Assembly: GCF_001613145.1 (NCBI RefSeq) | Contig: NZ_BDBU01000027.1 | Span: forward strand, 62,001-126,000 | Direction: 5' to 3' | From: Nocardia jejuensis NBRC 103114 | GTDB taxonomy: Bacteria > Actinomycetota > Actinomycetes > Mycobacteriales > Mycobacteriaceae | DNA length: 64,000 bases | In this document: positions 42,606 through 50,657 of the stretch, in pieces | Position numbering within the stretch: the stretch's first letter is position 1 | Layout: each line of letters starts with the position of its first letter | Notes under the pieces: model-generated | What the model was told of the DNA's origin: nothing | What the model saw: only the letters and a program-made list of their open reading frames with translations | Database searches by the model: none | Position numbers and translations under genes: made by a program

Positions 42606-43363
42606 CATCGCTGGACAAGACGCCGTCCGCCGGTACGAGCTCCACCCCGCTCCTCGAGGTCGAGGACCTCGTGGTCAACTACGGGAGAATCGAAGCACTG
42701 CACGGGATCTCACTGTCGGTGGCGGAGGGGGAGTTGGTGACCCTGCTCGGCGCGAACGGCGCGGGGAAAACCACCACCATGCGCGCGCTGTCGGGTCTGC
42801 TCCCGCTGACCAGGGGCCGGATTCTGTTCGAGGGCAACGACATCACTCGGATGAAGGCGCACGAACGAGTCGGTTTGGGGCTCATCCAGACTCCCGAGGG
42901 GCGCGGGGTGTTCCCGGGCATGACCGTCCAGGAAAACCTCGACATGGGTTGCTACTCGCGCACTTTCAAGGACAAGGCGGCCTACAACAGCACTCTGGAG
43001 TGGGTCTTCGGCCTCTTCCCCCGGGTGCAGGAGCGGCGCACGCAGGTCGGCGGCACCCTCTCAGGCGGTGAACAGCAGATGGTCGCCATCGCCCGCTCGC
43101 TGATGGCACGTCCCAAGCTGCTGCTGCTGGACGAACCGTCGATGGGCTTGGCTCCCATGGTGATTCAGCAGATCTTCCGGATCATCGCCGACATCAACGC
43201 CCAGGGCACCACGGTCCTGCTGGTCGAACAGAACGCCCAGCAGGCCCTGACCCGCAGTGACCGCGCCTACATCCTGGAGACCGGCGAGGTCACCAAGACC
43301 GGACCCGGTCGTGAACTCCTGCACGACCCGGCGGTCAAATCCGCCTACCTCGGCGTGGGCTGA
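42602..43363 (+). CDS. livF: Branched-chain amino-acid ABC ATPase LivF
   Basis: 253-residue ATPase, partner of LivG. Walker A GANGAGKTT at residues 50-58, IQTPEGRGVFPGMTVQENL, signature TLSGGEQQMVAIARSLM, Walker B LLLLDEPSMGL. Last gene of livJHMGF; ATG overlaps the livG stop. Confidence 0.94.
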   Translation: MTSLDKTPSAGTSSTPLLEVEDLVVNYGRIEALHGISLSVAEGELVTLLGANGAGKTTTMRALSGLLPLTRGRILFEGNDITRMKAHERVGLGLIQTPEGRGVFPGMTVQENLDMGCYSRTFKDKAAYNSTLEWVFGLFPRVQERRTQVGGTLSGGEQQMVAIARSLMARPKLLLLDEPSMGLAPMVIQQIFRIIADINAQGTTVLLVEQNAQQALTRSDRAYILETGEVTKTGPGRELLHDPAVKSAYLGVG

Positions 43364-43719
43364 CCCGCACCGAGCGCGATCCTGCGGTCCGATCGCGAGG
43401 CACGACCGCGAGCGCTGTGCGCGGACACCCACGGGTGACCCGCCACAGCGCTCGCGGTGTATTCGGCCGGGGACGTCGTGTCCGCGTCGAGAGGTCAGCG
43501 GGGCAACTCTCGCTCGCTACGCGCTGACAGACCCCTACGCGGTGCCTACCCGACCGTCGGCGGTCTCGCGCCGGGCGGTGACCCGGGAGTCGGTGCATCG
43601 CACCGCGATACGCGTGGCGACGTAGCCGGGTCTACGGCTGCGGGCGGACGTGCGCGGGTGCCCGCCGCGCCTAGGTTCAGATCCGAAAGCACTTGTCCCC
43701 GCCTACTTTCGGAGTTCCC
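43364..43719. other. 356-bp intergenic region after livF
   Basis: Holds the long hairpin at 43406-43457 and the ribosome site (GGAG) of the next gene. No other gene or repeat seen. Confidence 0.4.
43406..43457 (+). terminator. Long hairpin after livF
   Basis: 14-bp perfect arms CCGCGAGCGCTGTG/CACAGCGCTCGCGG around a 24-base apical part that folds again (GCGG/CCGC, CCC/GGG). No T-run; probable terminator of the liv operon. Confidence 0.7.
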
Positions 43720-44379
43720 ATGGCTCGTCGAGCGCCGGGTAGTCTGCCCCCGCTGCTGCCCGCATTCGCATTCGCCGGATTCACGATCGCCGCGATCGCG
43801 CTGTCCGCCCGCATTCCACGCCCGGACGCCTCCACGGCGGAGTTCTACGCGTACGTGGCCGACCACCGCGACCTGCTCCGGCTCAGCGGCCTGCTGTTCG
43901 TTCCGGCGGCGCTGCAGCTGGGCGTGTGGACCGCGACCGTGCACCATCGGGTCCGCATCCTGGCCGATGATCCACCCGGCGCCACCATCGCCCTCGTCGG
44001 CGGAATCCTGGCAGCCGTGACCGGCATGCTCACCGGACTGCTGGGCTGGGCGATCAGCCGCGCACCGGAGCCGAGCGCGGCAGCGGCCCTGCGCGATCTG
44101 CAATTCGCCATGGGCGCACCGGGTTTCATCGTGTCCCTGGCCCTGCTCATCGGTGGTGTCAGCATCAGCCTGCTGCTGTCCGGCCACTCCCGCGCCCTCG
44201 CCCTGTCGGGACTGGTGGTGGCCGCGATCGAGGGCCTGTCCCTGCTGTCCCTGTTCACCCTCGACCTGGCCGTCATTCTGCCGATCGGCAGATTCACCGG
44301 CATGCTCTGGATCCTCGCGGCCAGCGTCGTCCTGACCCGCGTGACTCCACCCCGAAAGCCGGTCGCGGTCGCCGTCTGA
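43720..44379 (+). CDS. Membrane protein of unknown function
   Basis: 219 residues with about six hydrophobic helices (LLPAFAFAGFTIAAIAL, LLRLSGLLFVPAALQLGVW, IALVGGILAAVTGMLTGLL, FIVSLALLIGGVSISLLLS and two more). N-terminus MARRAPGSLPPLL; ATG has GGAG five bases upstream. No family recognised; not adjacent to a partner gene. Confidence 0.7.
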   Translation: MARRAPGSLPPLLPAFAFAGFTIAAIALSARIPRPDASTAEFYAYVADHRDLLRLSGLLFVPAALQLGVWTATVHHRVRILADDPPGATIALVGGILAAVTGMLTGLLGWAISRAPEPSAAAALRDLQFAMGAPGFIVSLALLIGGVSISLLLSGHSRALALSGLVVAAIEGLSLLSLFTLDLAVILPIGRFTGMLWILAASVVLTRVTPPRKPVAVAV

Positions 44380-44388
44380 GCTACCCGG

Positions 44389-44429
44389 GTGAAAAGCATT
44401 CGGGGCGACCCACGTGAAAAGCATTCGGG
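44389..44429. repeat. 16-bp direct repeat, 25-bp spacing
   Basis: GTGAAAAGCATTCGGG occurs at 44389-44404 and 44414-44429, period 25 bases, just before the hairpin at 44424-44457. Confidence 0.7.
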
Positions 44430-44457
44430 CCGGTCATCCGAGGATGACCGGCCCGAA
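44424..44457. terminator. Hairpin terminator beyond tRNA-Trp
   Basis: 15-bp perfect stem TTCGGGCCGGTCATC/GATGACCGGCCCGAA with loop CGAG. Lies between the membrane gene and the minus-strand tRNA-Trp and can terminate both. Confidence 0.8.
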
Positions 44458-44465
44458 GCCTTCTG

Positions 44466-44538
44466 CAGGGGCGACAGGAATTGAACCTGCAACCTGCCGC
44501 TTTGGAGACGGCTGCTCTGCCAATTGAGCTACGCCCCT
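44466..44538 (-). tRNA. tRNA-Trp (anticodon CCA)
   Basis: 73 bases, CCA tail not encoded. Acceptor stem AGGGGCG/CGCCCCT with discriminator G, D-arm AGCTCAATTGGCAGAGC, anticodon loop CTCCAAA in the GCCGT/GCGGC stem, T-arm GCAGGTTCAATTCCTGT. Confidence 0.96.
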
Positions 44539-44660
44539 TTGCGAACGATCACGCTACCAGGTGTCGCGGCCATGATGAAATCGGTTTCGGTGACCTGCGG
44601 CGACGTGCGGAGTATGCCCGCTGCTCACGGATGTCGGTGCGGCTCCCTAGACTCTCTCGC

Positions 44661-47408
44661 GTGACCCCTGCCTCTACCGATCAGCGTCCGAGTGCCGTGT
44701 CCGCCCCTACCGCCCCCGGCTCCTCCGGTGAGCAGCCGACGCTGCTGCTGCTGGACGGGCATTCGCTCGCGTATCGAGCGTTCTACGCATTGCCCGCGGA
44801 GAACTTCAAGACGGCGAGTGGGCAGACCACGAACGCCGTCTACGGCTTCACCTCGATGCTGATCAACCTCATGCGGGACGAGAAGCCCACGCATGTGGCG
44901 GCGGCGTTCGACGTGAACCGCAAGACGTTCCGCGCCGAGGCGTATCCGGAGTACAAGGCGAACCGCATCTCGACCCCGGACGAATTCCGCGGGCAGGTGG
45001 AGACCACCCAGGAAGTGCTGGGCGCGCTGGGCATTCCGGTGATGGCGATCGAGGGCTTCGAGGCCGACGACATCATCGCGACCCTCGCCACCCAGGCGGT
45101 GCCCGAGGGGTTCCGGGTGCTGATCGTGACGGGTGACCGTGACTCGCTGCAGCTGGTGAACGACAACGTCACCGTGCTCTACCCGAAGAAGGGCGTCTCG
45201 GAGCTGACCAGGTTCACCCCGGCGGCGGTGGAGGAGAAGTACGGCCTGACTCCGGCGCAGTACCCGGATTTCGCGGCTCTGCGCGGTGACCCGAGTGACA
45301 ATCTGCCCGGCATCCCGGGCGTGGGGGAGAAGACCGCGACCAAGTGGATCCGCGAGTACGGCGATCTGAACGCCCTGGTGGACCGGGTGGACACGGTCAA
45401 GGGCAAGGTCGGAGATGCCTTGCGCGCCAACCTGTCCGCCGTGGTCCTCAACCGCCAGCTCACCGAGATGGTGCGGGACATGTCGCTGCCCTACACCCCG
45501 GAACAGCTCGCGGTGCAGCCGTGGGATCGGGAGAAGATCCACGCCCTGTTCGACGAACTCGAGTTCCGCGTGCTGCGCGACCGGCTCTTCGACACCCTGG
45601 CCCCGGTGGCCCCCGAGGCGGAGTCCGGCTTCGAGATCAGCGGTGCGGCGATCGCCCCCGGATCGGTCGGGAACTGGCTGGTCGAACACGCCGGAGCCGG
45701 TGAGCGGCACGGTGTCTCGGTGGTGGGCAACGGTTCGGCCATCCACGGCGACGTGCAGGCCATCGCGCTCGCGGCCGCCGACGGCGAGGGCGGTTACCTC
45801 GATGTGCACGGCCTGACGCCGGAGGACGAGAAGGCCCTCGGCGCATGGCTGGCGGATCCGCAGACCCCGAAGGCGTTGCACGAGGCCAAGTCCGCCATGC
45901 ACGCGCTGCGCGGGCGCGGCTGGCAGCTGGGCGGGCTCACCAGCGACACCGCGATCGCGGCCTACCTGGTGCTGCCGGGCCAGCGCACCTTCAACCTGGA
46001 CGACCTGTCGCTGCGCTACCTCAAGCGCGAGCTGCGGGTGGACGATGTCGGCGAGGCCCAGCTGTCCCTGCTCGATGACGAGGACCAGGTCGACGCCGAG
46101 GTCGCCAACGCCGAAATGCTGCGCGCCCGAGCGGTTTCCGACCTCGCGGAAGCCTTCGACGAGGAACTGCGCCGCATCGAGTCCACCGCGTTGCTCGACG
46201 ATATGGAACTGCCCCTGCAGAGCGTGCTCGCCGATCTGGAGGTCGCCGGCATCGCGGTGGACGCGGCTCAGCTCGAGGAGTTGCAGCGTCAGTTCGCCGA
46301 CCGGGTTGGCGAGGCCGCCAACGCCGCGTACGAGGTGATCGGCAAGCAGATCAACCTCGGCTCGCCCAAGCAGCTGCAGGTGGTGCTGTTCGACGAGCTC
46401 GACATGCCCAAGACCAAGCGCACCAAGACCGGCTACACCACCGACGCGGACGCGCTCGAGAGCCTGTACGAGAAGACCGAGCACCCGTTCCTGCAGCATC
46501 TGCTCGAACACCGCGACGCCACCCGCCTGAAGGTGACCGTGGACGGGCTGCTCAAGTCGATCGCCGACGACGGCCGCATCCACACCACCTTCAATCAGAC
46601 CGTCGCGGCGACGGGCCGGCTCTCCTCCACCGAGCCGAACCTGCAGAACATCCCGATCCGCACCGACACCGGCCGCCGTATTCGCGACACCTTCGTGGTC
46701 GGCCCGGGCTTCGAATCGCTGATGACCGCGGATTACAGCCAGATCGAAATGCGGATCATGGCGCACCTGTCCAAGGACGAGGGCCTGATCGAGGCGTTCA
46801 ACTCCGGCGAGGATCTGCACAATTTCGTCGCCTCCAAGGCCTTCGACATTCCGATTTCCGATGTCGATCCGGAATTGCGCCGCCGCATCAAGGCGATGTC
46901 CTACGGCCTGGCGTACGGACTTTCCGCGTACGGCCTGTCGCAGCAACTCAAGATCAGCGCCGAAGAGGCGAAGGTCCAGATGGACATCTACTTCTCCCGA
47001 TTCGGCGCGATTCGCGACTATCTGCACGATGCCGTGGACGAGGCGCGCAAGGTCGGCTACACCTCGACCCTGTTCGGCCGCCGCCGCTATCTGCCCGATC
47101 TGGATTCGAGCAACCGCCAGCGCCGCGAGGCCGCCGAGCGGATGGCGCTCAACGCCCCGATCCAGGGCACGGCCGCCGACATCATCAAGGTGGCCATGAT
47201 CGACACGCAGCGTGCCATCCAGGCGTCCGGACTGAAGTCCCGAATGCTGCTGCAGGTACACGACGAGCTCATCTTCGAGGTCGCCGAGGGGGAGCGGGAG
47301 CAGCTCGAAGCCCTTGCCCGCGAGCACATGTCGAACGCGATCGAACTCTCGGTGCCGCTCGAGGTCTCGGTCGGCGTCGGCCGCAGCTGGGACTCCGCCG
47401 CACACTGA
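44661..47408 (+). CDS. polA: DNA polymerase I
   Basis: 915-residue repair and Okazaki-fragment polymerase. 5'-3' nuclease domain in residues 25-320 (LLLLDGHSLAYRAFYALP, FEADDIIATLA, ALRGDPSDNLPGIPGVGEKTA), a central 3'-5' exonuclease-like domain that appears to lack its metal-binding motifs, as in mycobacterial PolA, and a polymerase domain with motif A DYSQIEMRI (Asp691) and motif C VHDEL (Asp868). Start GTG 44661 with TAGACT seven bases upstream (leaderless); an upstream ATG at 44631 is less likely. Confidence 0.95.
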   Translation: MTPASTDQRPSAVSAPTAPGSSGEQPTLLLLDGHSLAYRAFYALPAENFKTASGQTTNAVYGFTSMLINLMRDEKPTHVAAAFDVNRKTFRAEAYPEYKANRISTPDEFRGQVETTQEVLGALGIPVMAIEGFEADDIIATLATQAVPEGFRVLIVTGDRDSLQLVNDNVTVLYPKKGVSELTRFTPAAVEEKYGLTPAQYPDFAALRGDPSDNLPGIPGVGEKTATKWIREYGDLNALVDRVDTVKGKVGDALRANLSAVVLNRQLTEMVRDMSLPYTPEQLAVQPWDREKIHALFDELEFRVLRDRLFDTLAPVAPEAESGFEISGAAIAPGSVGNWLVEHAGAGERHGVSVVGNGSAIHGDVQAIALAAADGEGGYLDVHGLTPEDEKALGAWLADPQTPKALHEAKSAMHALRGRGWQLGGLTSDTAIAAYLVLPGQRTFNLDDLSLRYLKRELRVDDVGEAQLSLLDDEDQVDAEVANAEMLRARAVSDLAEAFDEELRRIESTALLDDMELPLQSVLADLEVAGIAVDAAQLEELQRQFADRVGEAANAAYEVIGKQINLGSPKQLQVVLFDELDMPKTKRTKTGYTTDADALESLYEKTEHPFLQHLLEHRDATRLKVTVDGLLKSIADDGRIHTTFNQTVAATGRLSSTEPNLQNIPIRTDTGRRIRDTFVVGPGFESLMTADYSQIEMRIMAHLSKDEGLIEAFNSGEDLHNFVASKAFDIPISDVDPELRRRIKAMSYGLAYGLSAYGLSQQLKISAEEAKVQMDIYFSRFGAIRDYLHDAVDEARKVGYTSTLFGRRRYLPDLDSSNRQRREAAERMALNAPIQGTAADIIKVAMIDTQRAIQASGLKSRMLLQVHDELIFEVAEGEREQLEALAREHMSNAIELSVPLEVSVGVGRSWDSAAH

Positions 47409-47453
47409 CGAGGTGGTCCCGGGGCGACGCAGGCTCCGGGACCTGTGAGGAGA

Positions 47454-47482
47454 GCCGCCCGCGCCGCATCGGCGCGGGCGGC
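47454..47482 (+). terminator. Hairpin terminator after polA
   Basis: 12-bp perfect GC stem GCCGCCCGCGCC/GGCGCGGGCGGC with loop GCATC, followed by TTCGTGC. Confidence 0.8.
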
Positions 47483-48017
47483 TTCGTGCATGGAGCAGCG
47501 GATGCGCCGGGCGGGGGGTGCGGCGTGATGCGGCCGTCGGGGCGAGGGTCGGATCGGTGATCCTGCGGGCGGTGCGGATCGGTGACCCTGCGGGCGGCGC
47601 GGATCGTGGAACTGTCTCTGGTGCCGCGAATTCGGCGCGAGTTCGAATTCGACGCGAGCGAATGCGGGTGCGTTGCGACACACCGACGCGGTGAACAAAG
47701 CTGTGAGCCGCCTCGGGTACGAGCCGACACGCGCGGCGTGAAGATCGCGACGCGCCGATTCACACAATGTTGGCCCCGAATTCGTCCGGAGAGATTCGGA
47801 CGTAGCCAGATGTTCCGGCACCGATTCGGCCGACCGAATTCGGCGTGTCGATGGGTGTGTCCGGTTGGTCCGGGATGTCGGTGACCGGGCTGTTCACGAA
47901 CAGTTCGATCGACGCTCCGGTGAGATTTGCCCGCTGTGGCCCAGAGCACTGTTATGGAAGCATCCGCACACCAGGTGACCTGCGGCAAAGTTACTCGTGG
48001 GTCGATTGCGAATATGG
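47483..48017. other. Intergenic region between polA and the leuA-domain leader
   Basis: No gene with a credible start and coding pattern seen. It holds the 25-bp repeat at 47551-47610 and is enriched in the word CGAATTCG (around 47627, 47643, 47775, 47833). Otherwise nothing. Confidence 0.5.
47551..47610. repeat. 25-bp tandem repeat, 2.3 copies
   Basis: Units at 47551-47575 and 47576-47600 differ at two positions (core GATCGGTGAYCCTGCGGGCG), followed by a partial third copy. Short VNTR-like element. Confidence 0.75.
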
Positions 48018-48046
48018 TTGCCAATGCGTGGGTATGCCCTTATGCT
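48018..48046 (+). promoter_or_regulatory. Promoter of leuA-domain leader (TTGCCA-N17-TATGCT)
   Basis: -35 TTGCCA at 48018-48023, 17-base spacer, -10 TATGCT at 48041-48046. Seven bases later comes the GTG at 48054, so transcription should start at or next to the leader peptide's first codon. One of the best-formed promoters in the window. Confidence 0.75.
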
Positions 48047-48053
48047 CGGTGCC

Positions 48054-48185
48054 GTGCCGAATCCCGCCTACAGCCGCAGCGCTGCGCTCGAAGTCGCCGA
48101 CCGCGACCGCGCAACGCTTGGTCCGCTCACCGCGATGGTGGCTGTGGCGCGCGTACTCGTAGTTCTCCGCCGTAGCGGGGTCTGA
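48054..48185 (+). CDS. Val/Leu-rich leader peptide (probable attenuator)
   Basis: 43-residue reading frame starting with a leaderless GTG (MPNPAYSRSAALEVADRDRA) and ending in VAVARVLVVLRRSGV before TGA. The run Val-Leu-Val-Val-Leu is coded by GTA CTC GTA GTT CTC (48153-48167), mostly non-preferred codons in this GC-rich genome. A nested ATG at 48135 would give a 16-residue version. The last codons overlap the first arm of the hairpin at 48170-48208. Inference: translation of these codons senses Val/Leu-tRNA charging and controls the LeuA-domain gene at 48279. Confidence 0.6.
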   Translation: MPNPAYSRSAALEVADRDRATLGPLTAMVAVARVLVVLRRSGV

Positions 48186-48223
48186 TTCGGACCGGCCCCT
48201 CGCTGCGGCCGTTGACACTTTTT
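48074..48223 (+). promoter_or_regulatory. Candidate Val/Leu attenuator structure
   Basis: Arm 48201-48208 (CGCTGCGG) can pair with 48170-48177 (CCGTAGCG, one G-U) as part of an 11-bp hairpin 48170-48208 with a one-base bulge, or with 48074-48081 (CCGCAGCG, perfect). A third option pairs GGACCGG (48189-48195) with CTGGTCC (48229-48235). TTTTT at 48219-48223 follows ten bases after the hairpin. A ribosome paused on the Val/Leu codons would cover 48170-48177 and leave the upstream arm free. Whether control is by termination or by initiation at 48279 is open. Confidence 0.5.
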
Positions 48224-48278
48224 CTGCGCTGGTCCCCAACTGCCATTCTGGACAAAGAAGCCGGGAAGACCTAGTTCA

Positions 48279-48704
48279 ATGACCATCACCATTGATACCC
48301 ACACGTTCATCAACGCCGCCCCCGCGAGCCTTCGGGCCGAGAGCCGCGACCTCAGCCCCGCCGAATTCCATGATCGCTACTGCGATCACGCGGGCCCGAT
48401 CAAGCTCGGCGACTGGACCAGGCGGCACGCCGCCGATTTCACCGCCACCCTCGAATTCGCCGGTCACCTCCGTACCGTGACAGCGGCCGGCAGCCCCGTC
48501 GCCGCGCTGACCTCCGCGCTCTACGACGAGGGCTATCCGGTCGAGATCCTGCAGTTCCACCAGCGCAACACCGGGATCGGCACCGCCACCTTCGTGCAGT
48601 GCGAGGTCAACGGTCGTCGCGGCTGGGGCGCTGCCATCGCCGACGACGGCGCCGAGTCCATGGTCCGCGCAATGATCGCGGGCCTCAACCGATTCGGTAA
48701 CTAG
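48279..48704 (+). CDS. Stand-alone LeuA regulatory (allosteric) domain protein
   Basis: 141 residues resembling the C-terminal leucine-binding/dimerisation domain of 2-isopropylmalate synthase, without the catalytic TIM barrel: FTATLEFAGHLRTVTAAGSP, VAALTSALYDEGYPVEILQF, GTATFVQCEVNGRRGWGAAI and MVRAMIAGLNRFG. The first ~45 residues are unlike LeuA. It may bind leucine and act as a separate regulatory subunit or sensor. A Val/Leu-rich leader peptide and hairpins lie upstream. Weak ribosome site GGGAAG before the ATG. Ends at hairpins 48730 and 48787. Confidence 0.78.
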   Translation: MTITIDTHTFINAAPASLRAESRDLSPAEFHDRYCDHAGPIKLGDWTRRHAADFTATLEFAGHLRTVTAAGSPVAALTSALYDEGYPVEILQFHQRNTGIGTATFVQCEVNGRRGWGAAIADDGAESMVRAMIAGLNRFGN

Positions 48705-48729
48705 CGCGCTTCGGTAACCCTCGCGCTGC

Positions 48730-48758
48730 CCTGTCCCGCGAAAACCTTGCGGGACAGG
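48730..48758. terminator. Hairpin after LeuA-domain gene
   Basis: 10-bp perfect stem CCTGTCCCGC/GCGGGACAGG with a nine-base loop, 25 bases after the stop. Confidence 0.75.
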
Positions 48759-48786
48759 CTTACTCACCGTTAGACCAGCCAAAGAG

Positions 48787-48819
48787 AATGCGCCGCAACC
48801 TGATCGGTTGCGGCGCATT
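48787..48819. terminator. Second hairpin, between LeuA-domain gene and trxA
   Basis: 14-bp perfect stem AATGCGCCGCAACC/GGTTGCGGCGCATT with loop TGATC and T after it on the plus strand, AAA before it; suits termination of the minus-strand thioredoxin gene and backs up the first hairpin. Confidence 0.8.
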
Positions 48820-48849
48820 TGTGTCTCGGTGTGTGGAGCCGTCTGCGGC

Positions 48850-49218
48850 TCAGGCCTCGGCCTGCTGCTCGGCGAGTTGCTTGCGGACGTCGTCCATATC
48901 CAGGGCCTTGATCTGGGTGACCAGATCCTCGAGCGCGGGAGCGGGCAGGGCGCCAGGCTGCGCGAAGACGAGCACGCCCTCGCGGAAAGCCATGATGGTC
49001 GGAATCGACCGGATGTTCGCGGCCGCGGCCAAACCCTGCTCGGCCTCGGTGTCGACCTTGCCGTGCACCACATCGGGGTGCTTCTCGGACGAGGCCTCGA
49101 AGGTCGGGGCGAAGCTGCGGCACGGACCGCACCACGATGCCCAGAAGTCGACGAGTACGACGTCGCTCGCGGTCACGATCTCGTCGAAGTTCTGCTCGGT
49201 CAAGTTCTGCGTGGCCAT
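48850..49218 (-). CDS. trxA: Thioredoxin
   Basis: 122 residues: the classical active site WCGPC (Cys30, Cys33) in VLVDFWASWCGPCRSF, cis-Pro segment SIPTIMAFREG, and a C-terminal helix with DLVTQIKALD. The tail after residue 108 (DDVRKQLAEQQAEA) is longer than E. coli thioredoxin 1 and charged. ATG has GAGG upstream. Reduces cytosolic disulfides and may serve the peroxiredoxin at 8860. Confidence 0.94.
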   Translation of the reverse strand: MATQNLTEQNFDEIVTASDVVLVDFWASWCGPCRSFAPTFEASSEKHPDVVHGKVDTEAEQGLAAAANIRSIPTIMAFREGVLVFAQPGALPAPALEDLVTQIKALDMDDVRKQLAEQQAEA

Positions 49219-49420
49219 GGTGTCCTCTCGTGGTCGTTTACCCGGTCAACACCGGGCCCTGCGGTTATCTTCCCCAGCGCGAGCAGGCCGAAGCCGACGC
49301 GCCACTGCACCGCGGTTACCCACAACCGTAGCCGCGAAATCATCGGCGGCCGGATCTCGATCGGCGCATCAGCGTGTGCCGCCGCCGCGGGGGCGTGCCG
49401 GTTGCGCGAGGATCACTCAC

Positions 49421-50506
49421 ATGAGCAACAGCGAGACCCGGCTCCGGCTGGGGTTGATCGAGGGTGACGGGATCGGGCCGGAAATCGTCCGAGCCACCCG
49501 CGATGTGATGGATGACGCGTTCGCGGTCGTGGGGTTGCCGCCGATCGAATGGGTGCCGCTGCTGATCGGGCATGCCGCCATCGAGGAGTACGGCGATCCG
49601 GTGCCGGAGCAGACGCTGTCCGCGCTGGCGGGACTCGACGCCTGGATCATGGGACCCCACGACAGCGCGTCCTATCCGCCCGAACATCGCCGCGGACTGC
49701 CGCCCGGCGGCGCGGTCCGCAAGCGGTTCGGCCTCTACGCCAACCTGCGTCCGGCGCGGGCGCTCGAGGGCGTGCGCGCCACCGTGCCCGAGATGGAACT
49801 GATGATCCTGCGGGAGAACAGCGAGGGCCTGTACGCCGATCGCAATATGTTCGCCGGTTCGGGGGAGTTCCAGCCGACGCCCGAGATGGCCCTTGCGGTA
49901 GGGGTTTTCACCCGTGAGGCGATCGAGCGGATCGCGCGCATCGCGTTCACGGTCGCGGGACTGCGCCGCAAGAAGGTCACCATCGTGCACAAGGCCAATG
50001 TGCTGCCGATGACCATGGGCATGTTCCGGGACGTCTGCTACGAGGTCGCGCGCGAGTATCCCGATATCGAGGTGAACGACGAGCACGTCGACGCGGCCGC
50101 CGCGCATCTGGTGCGCGCGGGCGGCGATTACGACGTGATCGTGACCGAGAACCTGTTCGGCGACATCCTGTCCGATCTCGCGGGCGAGCTGAGTGGTTCG
50201 CTCGGGATGGCGCCGTCACTGAATTGCTCCGATACCCAGGCTATGGCCCAGGCGGTGCACGGTTCCGCGCCGACCATCGCCGGGCACAATCGGGCCAATC
50301 CGGTGGCGCTGCAACTCTCGGCGGTCATGCTGCTTCGGCGACTCGCCGACCGCGATGCGCACAGCGCGCTGCGTCGAGCCGCCGAGCGGATCGACCACGC
50401 GGTAACTGACACGTTGCGGGCCGGGGTCGCCACATCCGATTTGGGTGGGTTAGCATCTACCACCGAATTCACCGAGCAGGTGCGGGCCCGGCTGCACCGC
50501 TGGTGA
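49421..50506 (+). CDS. Isocitrate/isopropylmalate dehydrogenase family enzyme
   Basis: 361 residues of the NAD(P)-dependent beta-hydroxyacid oxidative decarboxylase family. Motifs: LIEGDGIGPEIV, GLYANLRPARAL (substrate Arg), RENSEGLYADRN, VHKANVLPMTMG (catalytic Lys) and NLFGDILSDLAGEL (metal Asp), with VHGSAPTIAGHNRANP. The ENSEGLY segment is nearer to isocitrate, homoisocitrate or tartrate dehydrogenases than to LeuB. The substrate is not settled. GAGGA precedes the ATG. Confidence 0.88.
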   Translation: MSNSETRLRLGLIEGDGIGPEIVRATRDVMDDAFAVVGLPPIEWVPLLIGHAAIEEYGDPVPEQTLSALAGLDAWIMGPHDSASYPPEHRRGLPPGGAVRKRFGLYANLRPARALEGVRATVPEMELMILRENSEGLYADRNMFAGSGEFQPTPEMALAVGVFTREAIERIARIAFTVAGLRRKKVTIVHKANVLPMTMGMFRDVCYEVAREYPDIEVNDEHVDAAAAHLVRAGGDYDVIVTENLFGDILSDLAGELSGSLGMAPSLNCSDTQAMAQAVHGSAPTIAGHNRANPVALQLSAVMLLRRLADRDAHSALRRAAERIDHAVTDTLRAGVATSDLGGLASTTEFTEQVRARLHRW

Positions 50507-50657
50507 GCGCACTTCCGGAACCGGGCGTGTATCGGCCCGCAACGGCGTGTCGCCGATTAATGTTCGGTTACCGACCCGCACGGACGGTTCGACTCGCCTA
50601 AGTTTCAAAACGGGCGGGCGACGCCCGGATGTCGCGCAACCGAATTGTGGAGGACCT

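Noticed and set aside
44625..47681. 1018-codon minus-strand frame over polA
   Set aside because: Exactly antisense to polA, explained by the high GC third position; no promoter or ribosome site.
47997..48053. Upstream extension of the leader peptide (ATG at 47997)
   Set aside because: It lies upstream of and inside the promoter (-35 at 48018), so it would not be transcribed from it.
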